Below the pieces are notes generated by a model. It was not told the origin of the DNA and searched no databases. It was given only the letters and a program-made list of their open reading frames with translations. A DNA stretch of 64,000 nt from NCBI GenBank assembly GCA_905250125.1, contig CAJNOL010000539.1:1-64000 (forward strand), given 5' to 3'. The stretch comes from Rotaria sordida (taxonomy: Eukaryota > Rotifera > Eurotatoria > Philodinida > Philodinidae). Numbering within the stretch: position 1 is the stretch's first letter; each line of letters opens with the position of its first letter. Positions 13,069 through 25,500 of the stretch are shown here, one piece after another. A program made the translations under genes and the position numbers.

Positions 13069-13924
13069 ATGCAGCTGATACTGGTAGGAATTTTTTTATC
13101 GACCATGATATTTTCATTAGTCAATTGTGGTATTTTATTACATATTGAACAACCAACGTTTGAAACACGTGTTAAACATGCTGAAACAATTCTATTTGGT
13201 CGTTTTAATTGGTTAATACCTATCAATAATAATGATAATTCAAATGAAGTTCATTCATTACAACAAGATACATATGAATTTATTGTTTATTGTACAATAA
13301 AAAAAAGTAATGCACCTGAAAATGTTCCACATTTTATTCGTATTATAATTAAACATAATGGTAATAAAAACAAAGAGGCAATTAATTATTTTATTAAAAA
13401 AAAATTCCTATTGTTATTTAGAAACTGCAATGGATATGAAAAAAAATAGTTGGTTTATATTATTTCCTAAAATGAATCATTTAAAAAATACTTTGATAAT
13501 TGATAATCGAAGTGAAGCATTCGATTTAGAAGATGATTTAGAACTTCAAATATTTGAAAAATTTTGTTTTCTTAAACCAAAACTCCCTTATGGTTAGAAA
13601 ATAATAAAATAACTTCTTATTCAAAAACAATATTTTATTTTATATAGGCTTTCCTAATAGTGGTCTTCTCAATCGTTGTCCAAAACCAAGTCCTGAACAT
13701 TGTTTTCAAAATGGTAAAATAAATAAAATAAAATTTCACTTTCGTTTAATTTCTAATTCATTTTTTTTTACATAGGTACACAAATTCGGCAAGATGAATT
13801 ACTTGAATTAAAAACTTTTCTAACAAGTACAACAACTCGAAAAGCAAAATTAAAAAAAATCAAACGATCACCTCCATCAAAATCAAAAATTAAACAGAAA
13901 CGATTTATTGAACCTGTTTGGTAA
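13069..13924 (+). CDS. Small secreted protein, unidentified (225 aa)
   Basis: Four exons, 13069-13360, 13422-13592, 13648-13713 and 13776-13924, keep frame and encode 225 residues. Residues 1-20 (MQLILVGIFLSTMIFSLVNC) form a signal peptide. The mature part contains FETRVKHAETILFGRFNW, YEFIVYCTIKK and NSWFILFPKMNH, then three cysteines around CFLKP, NRCPKP and EHCF, and ends in a Lys/Arg/Ser-rich tail (KLKKIKRSPPSKSK). The pattern of alternating hydrophobic strands with spaced cysteines weakly recalls NTR-like or CCDC3-like secreted proteins. This is a guess and no family is claimed. The gene converges on tincar, with 39 bp between the two stop codons. Confidence 0.8.
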
Positions 13925-13963
13925 TTAAAAAAACAACACAAAAACAAAACAATACAAAAAAAA

Positions 13964-16683
13964 TCAAACTTGACTAATAAGTAAAGCAGTTGAATGTTGT
14001 TGTTGTTGTTGTGGCATATAATCTAATGATCTTTGTTGTTGATTAATAATTTTTTGAGCTCGTAATCTAGCTGCTTCTACTTGTTCTTTTGTAAATCTTT
14101 TAGCAGGTGGTGTCGGTGGTGTATTACTTCTTAGAAAAACAGCTTTTGGTTGTTCTTGAGAATTTTTTATATTTGAAAGAGTTTTTCTTATTGCATTTCG
14201 ATATTGTGTTTCGTGATGATGATTATTATTATTATTATGATTTTGACTTATTGGATATGATGGTGAACGAGTAATAATATCATCATTATTATCAAATTCA
14301 GCCATCATTGTTGAATGTTGATTTAATGGTAAACTCCAATTTTTTGGTCGATTATGATAATAAATTTCCGATTGAAATATACGAATTTTTTCATAAGGTT
14401 TTTCTTTTGAAAAATGACTATTATTTAATTCTGGTAATGAAATTTTTATTCGTTCTTCTCTTGGAGTATTTTGAACTGTTAAACCATTAAAAATATTTGA
14501 TGAAGTTTTTTCTTGAGAATTTATATTCCAATTTAATTTTGTTGTTAAAAAAATCCATATAGCTAATATTAATAAAACATGAATTATTTCAAAAATAAAT
14601 GTTAGAAATAAAAGAGGTAAACGTGTTTGAATATAAAGTAAAAATATATCATGTGCTAATGGCATTTTACATGCTGTATATAATAATAAAATAATAATAG
14701 CTATTAAACTTGGACAATAATTTGAAAAACGATCATAACATGTATGTTTATAATTTGATTTGAAACGATTATATGCATAATAATAAAATGTTATTGAAGA
14801 TATATAAATAAGAAATTCAAGAAGTAAATAAAGAAATAATGTTGTATAAGGTTGATTTGTTAATAGATAACCAATATTATGATGTAATTCAATAGTATTA
14901 AAACAAATATTTTTTATTAATAATTGTAATGCACCGTACATTAAACACCATTGTAAAACATTAAGAGCAATAGCAAATGAATAAAGTATAGAAAAAATTT
15001 TTGATATTGACCAAAATACATATGGTTCACGTAGAATACAAACAAATGATGCAAATAGAAAATTTATTAGACTTAAACGTGTATAGGAATCAATTGAAAA
15101 TGATGGAGATGAAAAATTTTGATTTGATAGTACAAAACGTTTCGTTATAGATATTGTAGGTAATGAGGACCAATCAAAAAGTAAATCAAGATCATTATGC
15201 CATAGAAATGCTAAAAGAGAATTTATGTTAGTTTTTTTGTTTTATTAAAAAATTCAATTTTTTTGATAAGATATCATTCTTTTAATAAAAAAAATGGATT
15301 TTATCTATAAAAATTATTGACTATGTACGAGATAAATATATTCGTATGTGATGATTCTAAACTCGAAATGTGTGGGACCAAGCTTTTTTGGTTCCGGTTC
15401 CGATATATCTAGTGTAGTCCTAGTCTCGATCCAGTCCGGCAACTTCCTTTCTAATGGTCTCAGAGTCCTGGTCCTGTACATCTCTATTCCAAAGTTATGT
15501 TTGAGTAGTATTACAAATTTATTGTTTTTTCGAACATTAGATGTTATCGTATGTTTCGGATATTGTTTGAACTCATTCAAAAAATCATATCAACAGCTCT
15601 TCAATCATTTTAATCTTACTTGTTGATGGACAAGAGAATTGACAAACAGAAAACAAAGTAATCTATTGCATGAAAATATATTCGAAGTATTTTTGTTTAT
15701 TTATCTTTTGTTAGAGAAAAGTAGAAATCTGTTTATGTTTCTAAATGTAAACAGAATTTGATGATGAAAATTTATGTATATGTCATTGATTAATGACAAA
15801 TTATCTATGTATTTTGAATCCAGAATGGATCAGAAAATTAAAGCTTGTTTTGCAAATTATGTCGAATTATTAGTTTTCGATTTACGAGCTGTCAATAAAT
15901 GATAATATTTATTTTAAAACTATCTGTTTGATATATACAAATTTTATCTAAAAAAATAAATCGAAATCAGTGGCATCCGAACAGTCTTATTGGTATCATT
16001 CCATAAAAATAAACTTATTAACAAGTCATTATCAAACGATTTGTTTTGACGTGATTATAAATCATTTTAAGCTATTTCTATAATCTCTATAATAATAGAA
16101 TTATATAATCCAAAGAAATATTTGTTCATTGATAAATAATATCAAATGAATGTCATCGAATAAATGATCCGTTATTGATGAATAAACATTTTTTAAATAT
16201 TATTTTACTTAACAAATAAGCCTAATTCCAAATAGAATATTAATAAAAAAAAAATTTACCTGAATTTTTTAATCCAACCATAATTTGTTTCGCATGAATA
16301 AGTACAGTTGATATAATAATAAGAAAACTCATAATTAAATGTAAAGTACTACTTAATGAAAAACAATGTTGCCATAATTTCGAACATAAAGATATTTCAG
16401 TTCGTTTTAAATCATCTATTGTTAATTGTTGTTTATCATTTGAAAAATTTCCAATTTTAAATAAAGCTGGATAAATAAATATTAAAAGAAGTACAAATGA
16501 CATAAGAAGACAAATTTTTTGTATTAATAATTCAAATTTTGGTGATGAAGAAGATATTGGCCATGGTAAACGATCATTAAAATAACATTGTTTTATACCA
16601 AAATAGACAAGAATTAAATGAATTAATACAACTATAATCGTATACCATATACGAGAAAGACTGATGAGTTCGATTCGTGCCAT
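13964..16683 (-). CDS. tinc: Tincar-like multipass membrane protein
   Basis: Two exons, 16260-16683 and 13964-15210, join in frame (phase 1) across a 1.05-kb intron and encode 556 residues. About eight hydrophobic membrane-spanning segments fill residues 1-370. Conserved-looking pieces match insect Tincar as I remember it: RIWYTIIVVLIHLILVYFG at the N-terminus, PALFKIGNFSNDKQQL, LWQH..HLIMSF, and ISSITFYYYAYNRF before a cytoplasmic tail. The tail is rich in Asn/His/Gln and includes SNTPPTPPAKRF and a poly-Gln run (YMPQQQQQHS). Tincar is an invertebrate membrane protein described in Drosophila heart and eye development; its molecular activity is unclear. The rotifer protein is much shorter than the fly one. 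The long intron contains a MITE-like repeat. Confidence 0.75.
15357..15489. repeat. MITE-like repeat of the AGAGATGTG family, copy 1
   Basis: The left end reads CTCGAAATGTGTGGGACCAA and the right end, on the opposite strand, reads AGAGATGTACAGGACCAGGA. The inner part is unusually rich in GGTTCC and GGTCC motifs compared with the surrounding AT-rich DNA. Related inverted ends occur at 33684-33781 and 44675-44915. It lies in the tincar intron. Confidence 0.45.
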
Positions 16684-18567
16684 TCTCTTGACTGACTGAT
16701 CATATAATTATGATATGCCCTCTTCTTTTCTTTCTAATGAACACTTTCTCGTTTTTGTTCTTTTCTCTATTCTTTCTTTTTCCATACATTGATACTAGTG
16801 GTCGTGGATGAATACATCAAGAAAGTGCACATCTGTATCAATCATTCAGTCGACTGACCGATCATCTTTCTTCTTTTCTTTCTGTGCAATGGTATTTTGC
16901 TCATTTCATATAGGAGTGCAGAAAAGATTATAAGTGATTGTTTGAACAGCCTAACTAATTATAAGTGCGACTGGCAGAATTATAATATTATGTTCAACAT
17001 ATAGAAAATACATTTTACATATAATATCTTTCTTTTTAATGAAAATTTATAAAGATTCTACGTATATTCATATTAAATGAATGTAATTATTGATTATGTT
17101 CAGTAGCTAATTGTATAGATAAATTGAATAGGGAATATTTATATGTGAATATCTAAATATGAGATGAGATCTATTGCTCCCTGCGGTAAAGTTAGACAAC
17201 AATGTTTTTTTGTTGAAGATAACAGCAAGAATTATACTTGACCTTTTCAACAACACAAATAATTGAGATATATGACCGTTGAAGTTTATTGATTCTTGAA
17301 TAGTGATCAATCACTTTTTTTGTCTTTTCATAAAATGAACTTCAATTGTTTTGAGACATTTGACCGAACAAAAATGATCATTTCTCTTTAAATAATTATT
17401 ATTATTTATTTCGTTTTATGTATTTGATGAAGTTACTCTTTGAATTGAACTTCTATTTCCCCAGTGGATAAGATCTTCTATAGATGAATTTATTGACGTT
17501 ATATAACTGATATCATTCGATCGCTAATGATGATAAAAGGATTCAACATTGGATAATTGAACAAGTCATTGGAGAATAAAAAAAACATTCGAAAGAAAAA
17601 AATAAAAATAAAGAACTGTTAAATCAACAAATATCTGCTGTGAAAAAACAACATTGACTGTTATGATAATAGAATAGAGGTTGTATATGTATATATATAT
17701 ATGAACTTGGAATTTTTCTCAAAGATGTTTCCTTCAAACAAAGACTATATTGTTTCAGACATCATAAAACTTCAATACTTTATTTTCAATGTTCTACATA
17801 AATTTTAACACATAAGAAAACTCTCAGCTATGGTATCAAATGAGAAAATTTATTTTTTATTTTCATTCAAAATAAGTCTTCGAAAAGGTTTTATCTGTTG
17901 GTATCATCTCATTTTGATAGAATTAAACATTGAATAAATATTGATCATTAAATTGAGTAACCAATGGAAAAAACACGAAGAAAAAATGTTCATATTCCCT
18001 ATGGAGAATTGAACCGGTTGATTGCTGTATCGATGTAACTAATAATTAATTTCTTTTTTCTATCATTCGGAAAATGTTATAAAAAGTAGATAGGTCTACT
18101 TCTTTTTTTTTTCGTTCTTAATGAAATTAGAACATGTTTTTCTCTCTTCTATGTTCATATGGGATCATCTTTTTCTAAAAGCTTCAGTCCTAAACATATT
18201 GTGTAAACAGTATTTTTGTCGAAGTTACTAAGTAAGTACAGTAAAAAGAAAACCATTGTTTATGTTAATATATTCTTTTACGAATATACATAGATATTCA
18301 ATTATTTGACTTTATGACTTCTTATATAATATATGTAAATTATACAATAAGGGATGAATATATCGTATTAGAGAGAACAGAAAACCTTGATCATTTTCCT
18401 TGATGAGTTAATTAATCGCTATTAAAGAGTCCAAATGTAGTTTTTTTTACAACAAACGAGAAATGCTTGTGATCTAGTCTCGATTCGAAAGAGACTACTC
18501 AATTTTTTATTATTAAATTTTTTTTTAGCTTTACATATTATTTGACTAAATACATCGATATCAAAAC
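16684..18567. other. Intergenic between divergent tincar and the neuropeptide-like gene
   Basis: About 1.9 kb between divergent start codons, so it should contain both promoters. It has AT-rich sequence, a (TA) run near 17690-17700 and poly-T tracts. No individual regulatory site could be justified. Confidence 0.45.
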
Positions 18568-18937
18568 ATGGTCAATCATCACCAGCAATCATATTCATTC
18601 ATTAGTCTTCGTTGTTGTCTCATTTTGTTATGCATTTCGATGATCATCATTCAGGTGGAAAAACAAATAAACTATTTTATTTTCATATATAATATTTTTC
18701 TTTTAGGTTAGTCAAGCACTAAAGAATGATTTATTATCACCATCATCTTCAATCGAGGATAATCATGAACATCAATTATATCGTCGTTATTCGAATCAAG
18801 TTGCTAAAATGTTACAACAAATGTTACAACGTGGTGAAATGCAAGTTGAACCCTATCGGCTTCATAAATTTCTTGGTAGACCTCATCGTCGTAAAACAAT
18901 TGATCAAATGAAAAATCCTATTATGAATTATTTTTAA
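18568..18937 (+). CDS. Candidate neuropeptide/peptide-hormone precursor (105 aa)
   Basis: Two exons, 18568-18654 and 18707-18937, join in phase 0 across a 52-bp intron and encode 105 residues. The N-terminus has a hydrophobic signal segment (about residues 12-30, SLRCCLILLCISMIIIQ) ending near VSQA. The rest is short, hydrophilic and free of cysteines. It contains dibasic sites: LYRRYS (about residue 57) and PHRRKT (about residue 92). These would release a peptide of about 33 residues that begins YSNQVAKMLQQML and ends YRLHKFLGRPH. An FLGR motif could also permit cleavage with C-terminal amidation. This architecture is typical of peptide precursors, but I could not match it to a known neuropeptide family. 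Confidence 0.65.
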
Positions 18938-19581
18938 TTAACTTTTTTTTCAAATAGAAAGAAAAAAAAAATATCTATATTTTGTGTCAACAATTTAAAT
19001 AATAGAATAAAAAGAAAAAACAAATTCTACGCATCATTAATAAATTTTTATTTAAAAAGAAAAAAAAAGCAAAAAAATTTTTTTCTTTCATTTACTCATA
19101 TCACAAATCTACACAGGAAAAAGAAAATAAAATGTCAATTTCAGTTTTCTTTTTTAAATTGAGCTTTTTGATTTTTTTTTTGATATTGTCTAAAAATACA
19201 CACAAAGAGAGAACAAAAAAAGAAAGAAAAAAAAAGCGTGCATGCACGCTAACGTTAGCAAAAAAAAAAGTACAATAAAACTTGTTTCATGTGATGGCTT
19301 CAATAAAAGATAAAAACACACACACAATGACAGGCCAAATTATAAAAAGAAAAAATGTTGTGAAATAAAAAAAAAAAAAACAAAACAAAACAAGGCATCG
19401 AATGTGGACGGATGAGATATAATTCAAAATTGAAATCTATGGAGTTGTGTCAATACGAAAATTGGACGATCGATCAATGGCCTAAGACAAAAAGAAAAGA
19501 AAAAGAAGATTTTAAAAAAGTGAATAGTTAATTATGTTAAACTAAGCTAATCCCCTAAACAAAGCAAGAGTAAGAGGAAAA
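18938..19581. other. 3' intergenic between convergent genes, with two overlapping palindromes
   Basis: A 644-bp stretch of A-rich and T-rich tracts between the neuropeptide-like gene and CEP135, which converge here. It includes possible polyadenylation signals (AATAAA near 19006) and two overlapping perfect palindromes at 19236-19249 and 19248-19259. Confidence 0.5.
19236..19259. repeat. Two overlapping perfect palindromes
   Basis: GCGTGCATGCACGC (19236-19249) is a perfect 14-base palindrome and GCTAACGTTAGC (19248-19259) is a perfect 12-base palindrome. They share the central GC and sit in an otherwise A-rich, low-complexity tract. Function unknown. Confidence 0.7.
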
Positions 19582-22500
19582 TCAAAACGAGCAGAGTCTA
19601 AGATGAGAACCCACGTTATCATCATCATAATTATTGCTGTTGCTGTTTTTGTTGGTATTAATGTTGATTTCAGGCGTAATTTCATGACTTTTGTCAAGTT
19701 CAGAAACTTTCAGCGAAATGGAGATCTTTACATACAAAGATAAAATACACACATAGTTAGATGTTGATAAATAACAAATGTTAGATATAGCTTATTCTTA
19801 GAAAAATACTCACTTTAGTAGGAGATGATCGGGGTGTATCGGCACGTGGTGGAGAATAGCTTCTTACCGGTGATCGACGAAGATTTGTACTAAACGTTAA
19901 ATTAAAAGTTTAATAATATATTTAGACCTGCGACAGCTTACAGTTCTACTAGCCTGTTCTTTTTTCGAGAACTGGGTACAACGAATAGTTCTCTTTGGAG
20001 AACTGGACACAATGATTAGTTCCCTTTGGAGAACTAGGTACAGTGAACAGTTCTCTTTGGAAAACTGGTTGCAATAACCAGTTTTCTTGCGAGAATGAGA
20101 GCAGTGAATAGTTTCCTTTTAGAAAACTAGGTGCAATGATCAGTTCTCTTTCGAGAGTAGGTGCAATGGCCAGTTTTCGAAAGAGAACTAGGCTCTTTTT
20201 TAGATCTGCGACAGTTGAAGATCATAAGTTCAAGTGAACTGCTCAAAAGAACTTATGAAACAGATCAGTTTTGTTATTAAAAAACTGTTTATAATAAATT
20301 AGTTCCTTTCAAAAGAATTGTTAGAATAGTTCTCAAGATCGGAACTAATTTGGAACTGTCGTAGGTCTAGATATATCTTTATGAAGCAAAGAAAAAGAAG
20401 TGCTTTACTTGGAAGCAGATGTTGTTATTTTAGGTGATGCACTACGATATCGAGACTCAGAGGCAATATGTGAAGTAAGATCAGTTAATTTTCTTAAGTC
20501 TTGAGCAGCTTTTTCTCTTTATATAAAAGAAGAAATAATTGTTATACGTTCACAACCTTAAATATACCTTTCATATCTTTCATTTGTTAATAAACTTCTC
20601 AATCTTCTATTATCTGTTTCTAATGCAATAATTTGTGTTCGTAAAGCAGCTATTTCTTTACTTTGATTTTGTCTGAAATTTAAAAAAACAATAAGAAAAC
20701 AAAAATTGTATGTAAAAAAAAAAAAGAACAAAAGTTCAAATCCAAATCATACACTTTAATATCACTTATATTTGCTCGATCTTTTGCGAAATGTAAATCA
20801 GTATTTTTTTCTTGCGATTGTATTTGTATTTGATATTCTTTTTCACGTAATGATGTAATAAGTTCTTCTAAACTGTGTACAACAGCTTTTTCATTATTTA
20901 ATTGTGTACGTAACATATCAATTTCAATTTTCATGTCACTGATAGCTGCTTGTAATTGTTCATTTTCAATTTCTTTTGATGTTAATTGACGAATAAATTG
21001 TTCTCTTTTATTTTCAATTGTTGAATTAAGATCACGAATATTCGCAATATCATTTGATAAATTTTGTTTATCTGTGTGTAATCTTTTTATCATTTCTTCA
21101 TTACGTTGTAATGAATGATTCATATTTGTTAATTGAATTTCATATTCTTTACCAATAGATACATGCTAAACATTCAATAATTGAATTTAAAAAAGAAAAA
21201 AACAACTTTGTTTTTTCTTCTTACGTGTTGAAGCTCTCGTTCTAGATAATCAATGCGTTCTGTTAATCGTTTTAAATCAGCTATCTTTATGTGTAATTCT
21301 TGTTTAAGATTATTTGCTTGTGTTTCTAAATCAGTTAAGGTAATTTGTACCCGACTTAATTCATTACTGGCATCACGATATTGTTCAACTAAGGTTGTTC
21401 GATCATTTTCCTAGAATAATCATATTATTTGTTTTATTTTATGAAAAATAAGAACAACTATCGAGAGATTAATAATTAACGTGATTAAAATTTCTACATT
21501 AAATATTATCAACTTTTTACAAGTCTAATTGAATCTATTTAAGAAAACATCTAGGGGAACATGAACTTCAGCTATGTAGATCATAGTACATTTCTGTGGG
21601 GTTCTCGGTTTCAAGTGAACTTCGATACGAATCTTTGGAAGTCCCATTGATGATAGTTTACAATTATGATGAACTTTTCTTGCCTCTCTACTATACATGT
21701 GTGAGATGAAGTTTTTCTGATTCCGAACCCGCACATGTCTACTTGGGTGCAACAGTTGCTGAAAGTAGAACATGATGAGCAACTGGAAAAATAGATAAAA
21801 TCATGTTTTTAAATAAACACTTAACTTATTTAAAATGATTTTGTGAATCAAATTAGAAGAGACACCTTCTTCATCATTTATTCCAAGTAAACATGTATTA
21901 TCAAACAATATATCACAATCATATTCACAAGCGAAAAAAGGACGAGTATCTAAAGATAATGAAGCAACGCGCAAATACAATCAGATGATGACAAAAACAT
22001 ATTTTTGTGTCCATAATGAGGAAATCGTTTATTTTTTTTTTATATAGGCGTGCTTATGCTTGTGCTTTATTTATTCATTAAGATTTAATATTTACAAGTT
22101 TTATTTATATTTATGCCATCTTACTTATGATGATGTGTTTTTTTTTCTGTATTACAAGATATAAGCATGAAAATAATGGTGAAATTGAAATTTCGACAAT
22201 CTTTTTTTATTGTGGAAATTCTGGCAGACATTGAACAAACTGTTTAAAATTCTAATTATCGAAAATCTATAGAACTAACAATAATAAATTGATTTATGTA
22301 AAGTTTTATTTTTTTTTGCTCCCAATCCTGCATATGTCTACTCTCTACTCATTCTTCGTCTCTTTTGATTATTTAATAAGATTAATATTTGGATTTTTTA
22401 TTTCACAACTATGAATGGATTAAAATTAGTTTATTATTCGCTATATACTAGACTTCTACATTTCAATTGAAAATCTCTTTGTCTCATGTTAACATTCAAA

Positions 22501-25500
22501 TAAGTTTTCTCATATGAATAGAAATTTTTTTTTTCAATACCTTTTGTGCAATAACATTTTCACAATTGGATACTTGTTTGATATATTCTTGTACTTGTAA
22601 TTTGAGATTATCTTTATCACGAATTCCATGATCAATTTCTTGACGAAGTGTCTACAAATAATGGATATGATAAGATAAATTTTTCAATTATTACTAATAA
22701 AATAAACAATTATTCAACAAGATGATAATGAATTGAAGCTTGATATTTTTTTGTTCAGTCAGAAATTATGATGGATATCAAATAATAAAAACAAAAGACA
22801 TGAAAGTATGAATTATTATAGAAAATTCTTCAGTTTATAAAAGACAAATAGAAATTTAAAATAAACAGATTAACCCTTTTGTAAGAATAATAGGTCACCC
22901 TATCTACTATCTGATACATATCATTTCTCTTTCTTGTTATCATATAAATCCTTCTCAAATGTTCTCCATTCTTTCTGCTAATATATACTGACGTCATGAT
23001 CTCTCCTTCTCTTCTCTTCTCTTCATATATTATCACAAGCTTTTTTATGTAATCATTTTGAGTTGAATACAGTAAATGGATTGAAGAACCATTTTTCAAT
23101 TGAAAAAAGAAATTTGTCCTCAAAGGTTTAATCTCGAGACAAACGTACAACAATATCTTTAAGATCTACAAAAAATATTGAGATTTTAAACATATACATA
23201 GATTATTATAGATTTGCTAAATATTTTAGAGAGAAATATTTGATATTCTTGTTAGCAAATAATTTTATAATTTAAAAAGTTTCTTACTTGATTTTCTCGT
23301 GTAAGTGTTAAAAGTTCATCTTGTAAACGTTTATGGTCTCTTGTACTAAGATCAACTTTACGTCGATATTCATTAAATTCTTCAAGATTTCGATCAAATT
23401 GTAGTCTCATATTGGTAATATCTTTTAATTTTTGTTTTGTATCTTCTTTTGAACGACTGAAAAAATAATCAAATCAACGAATGATTTTCAAATAAAAAAC
23501 GAAAAAAAAAAAACAAATTTACTTTAATGCAGCTTCTAATTCTGCTACCATCATATTTAATTCTTCAATTCGACGTATTTTAGAATTGATTTCTTGTGTT
23601 AAATGTAAATTTTCTTCAGATTTTAAATCAATTTCACCACATAAACGATTTTTTTCTTTATCAAGTGTTTGAACAGTTACACGTACAACTTGAAAATCAT
23701 CTCTAAGAGCTTTGTTTATTTCTTGTAATTCATCTAAAACAAAATTTTTCTCATATTGATTTTTTTTAAAATTTTATATGAAACATACAAATTTTCTTTT
23801 CAAGTCTAATGACTTTATCTCCGTGAGTATGAAGTTCTTCATTTTTTAAATTTAATTGTCTTTGATTTTCTTGTACAAGACGTTCAGCTTCTTCAGATAA
23901 ATATCTTAATTGTGCTGATGCATTTTTTTGATCATTTAGTTCTTGATTTAATTGTGAAATTGTAAAAGATTGTTCATCAAGTTTATTTTGTAAATCTTTT
24001 ATTTGTTGACGTAATGTATGATTTTGTTGAATAATTTCTTCACGATCATTATCAAGCTTTTAAAAAAGAAAAAGAAATGATCTTTAATTAAATATAATTC
24101 ATGATCAAATTTTTTTTGTTTTTACTTTTCGTAAACCAACTTCAAGATCTTCAATACGTTGTTCGTATCTTGCTCGTTCATTTAATCCATTTTCAGTTGC
24201 AATCTTAAGAGAAATTTTTAGATTTAAAANNNNNNNNNNTTGATTATACTAACCAGAATCACGTTCATTTTCAACTTGACGCAAAATTGATTGAGCTGTA
24301 AGGGAAATTTTAGGTGTTTGAGCTTTTTGTAAAAGTTCATGACGAGCTCTTTGTAATTCTTCCTTGGTCTAAAATGAAAGAAATTTTTGATTAAATAAGA
24401 AAAATAATGTAACAAACTAACTTGTTCGTAATGAATAATTATATTGTCTCGTTCATTAGTAAGCACTTTTATATTGCCTTGAATCTTAAAAAGTAAATAA
24501 ATAAATAGATAAAAGAATGTGATTGATATTTTTATACTTCGGCCACTAGTCGTTCAAATTTCTTTATTATTGATTGTAAATCTTCATTTTCTCGTATTAA
24601 TTTTAATAATTGAGTTTCATCAACATCCTATCCAATAAAATCAAATATTCATACCTTGTAATTATTATCAAAGCCTAGATATATTCTTAGAAATGATGAT
24701 TTTTTCTCGCATTGAAAGATTCTCTAAATTATAGATCGAAAATTATAATCGAGCTAAAAAGTGAAAACTGTATACCTCGTCGCCGAAATGAACATCATTG
24801 AAACAGATGTCATCGATATGATGTTCATCAAAATGAAGATTGCCGACTGCCTTTCGATCATGTATGTTTGTGACTTTCGTTTCGGCGATCATTCTTACAT
24901 TTCACTCTTTCTGAATGTTTATCATATATATATATACTGCAGGTGTCATCGCAAAATATCGACTGATAGGTTCGAACATCGAACACAGGTATTGCCGATA
25001 GTCATATCGCTCAAATGCATATTATCGAATTTCGACGAAGAGTATACACATCGAAGTGAACTCAAACACTAGAATTTAAGAGTAATTTGTGCTGATCGTT
25101 ACACAAGTATCTGCTATTATGGTTACAGTTTAGTCGATCGATTTACAGCTCTACATAGGATAAATGAAAAATATTCTCAGTGAATTTATGTGAAGTGAAG
25201 TCAAAAGAAATAACAGCTTGAAAAATCATTCTATTTTTGTTTGTTTTGATTCTCATATTCTCGATGAAGAAATGATGCGTCAAATATGTCAGAAGATTCT
25301 CTTTTGATGTAAAACATTTTTTCTAATTTTCTATATGATAGCTTCGATAAATTTACTTTTTCTTTTGGTGATCGTTTATATTTACGAAGTTCTCGTCGAC
25401 AACGATTTCGTTCTTCTTCAAGAGTTTTTAATTGAGTATCACATGAACTAATATCCTTGAAAATAAAATAACAAATAAAACCAGTCAATAAATAATAAAT

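Noticed and set aside
21525..21782. Open frame of 85 codons on the minus strand, with repeated GAACTTC-type motifs
   Set aside because: Inside a CEP135 intron, not joinable in frame to flanking exons; inverted motifs too short to call an element.
22830..23153. Open frame of 107 codons on the minus strand
   Set aside because: It lies inside a CEP135 intron between well-supported exons and resembles no protein family.
25231..25357. Continuation of the CEP135 exon to a stop codon at 25231
   Set aside because: A GTAAAT donor at 25355-25356 gives an in-frame join to the conserved next exon; the extension is intron readthrough.
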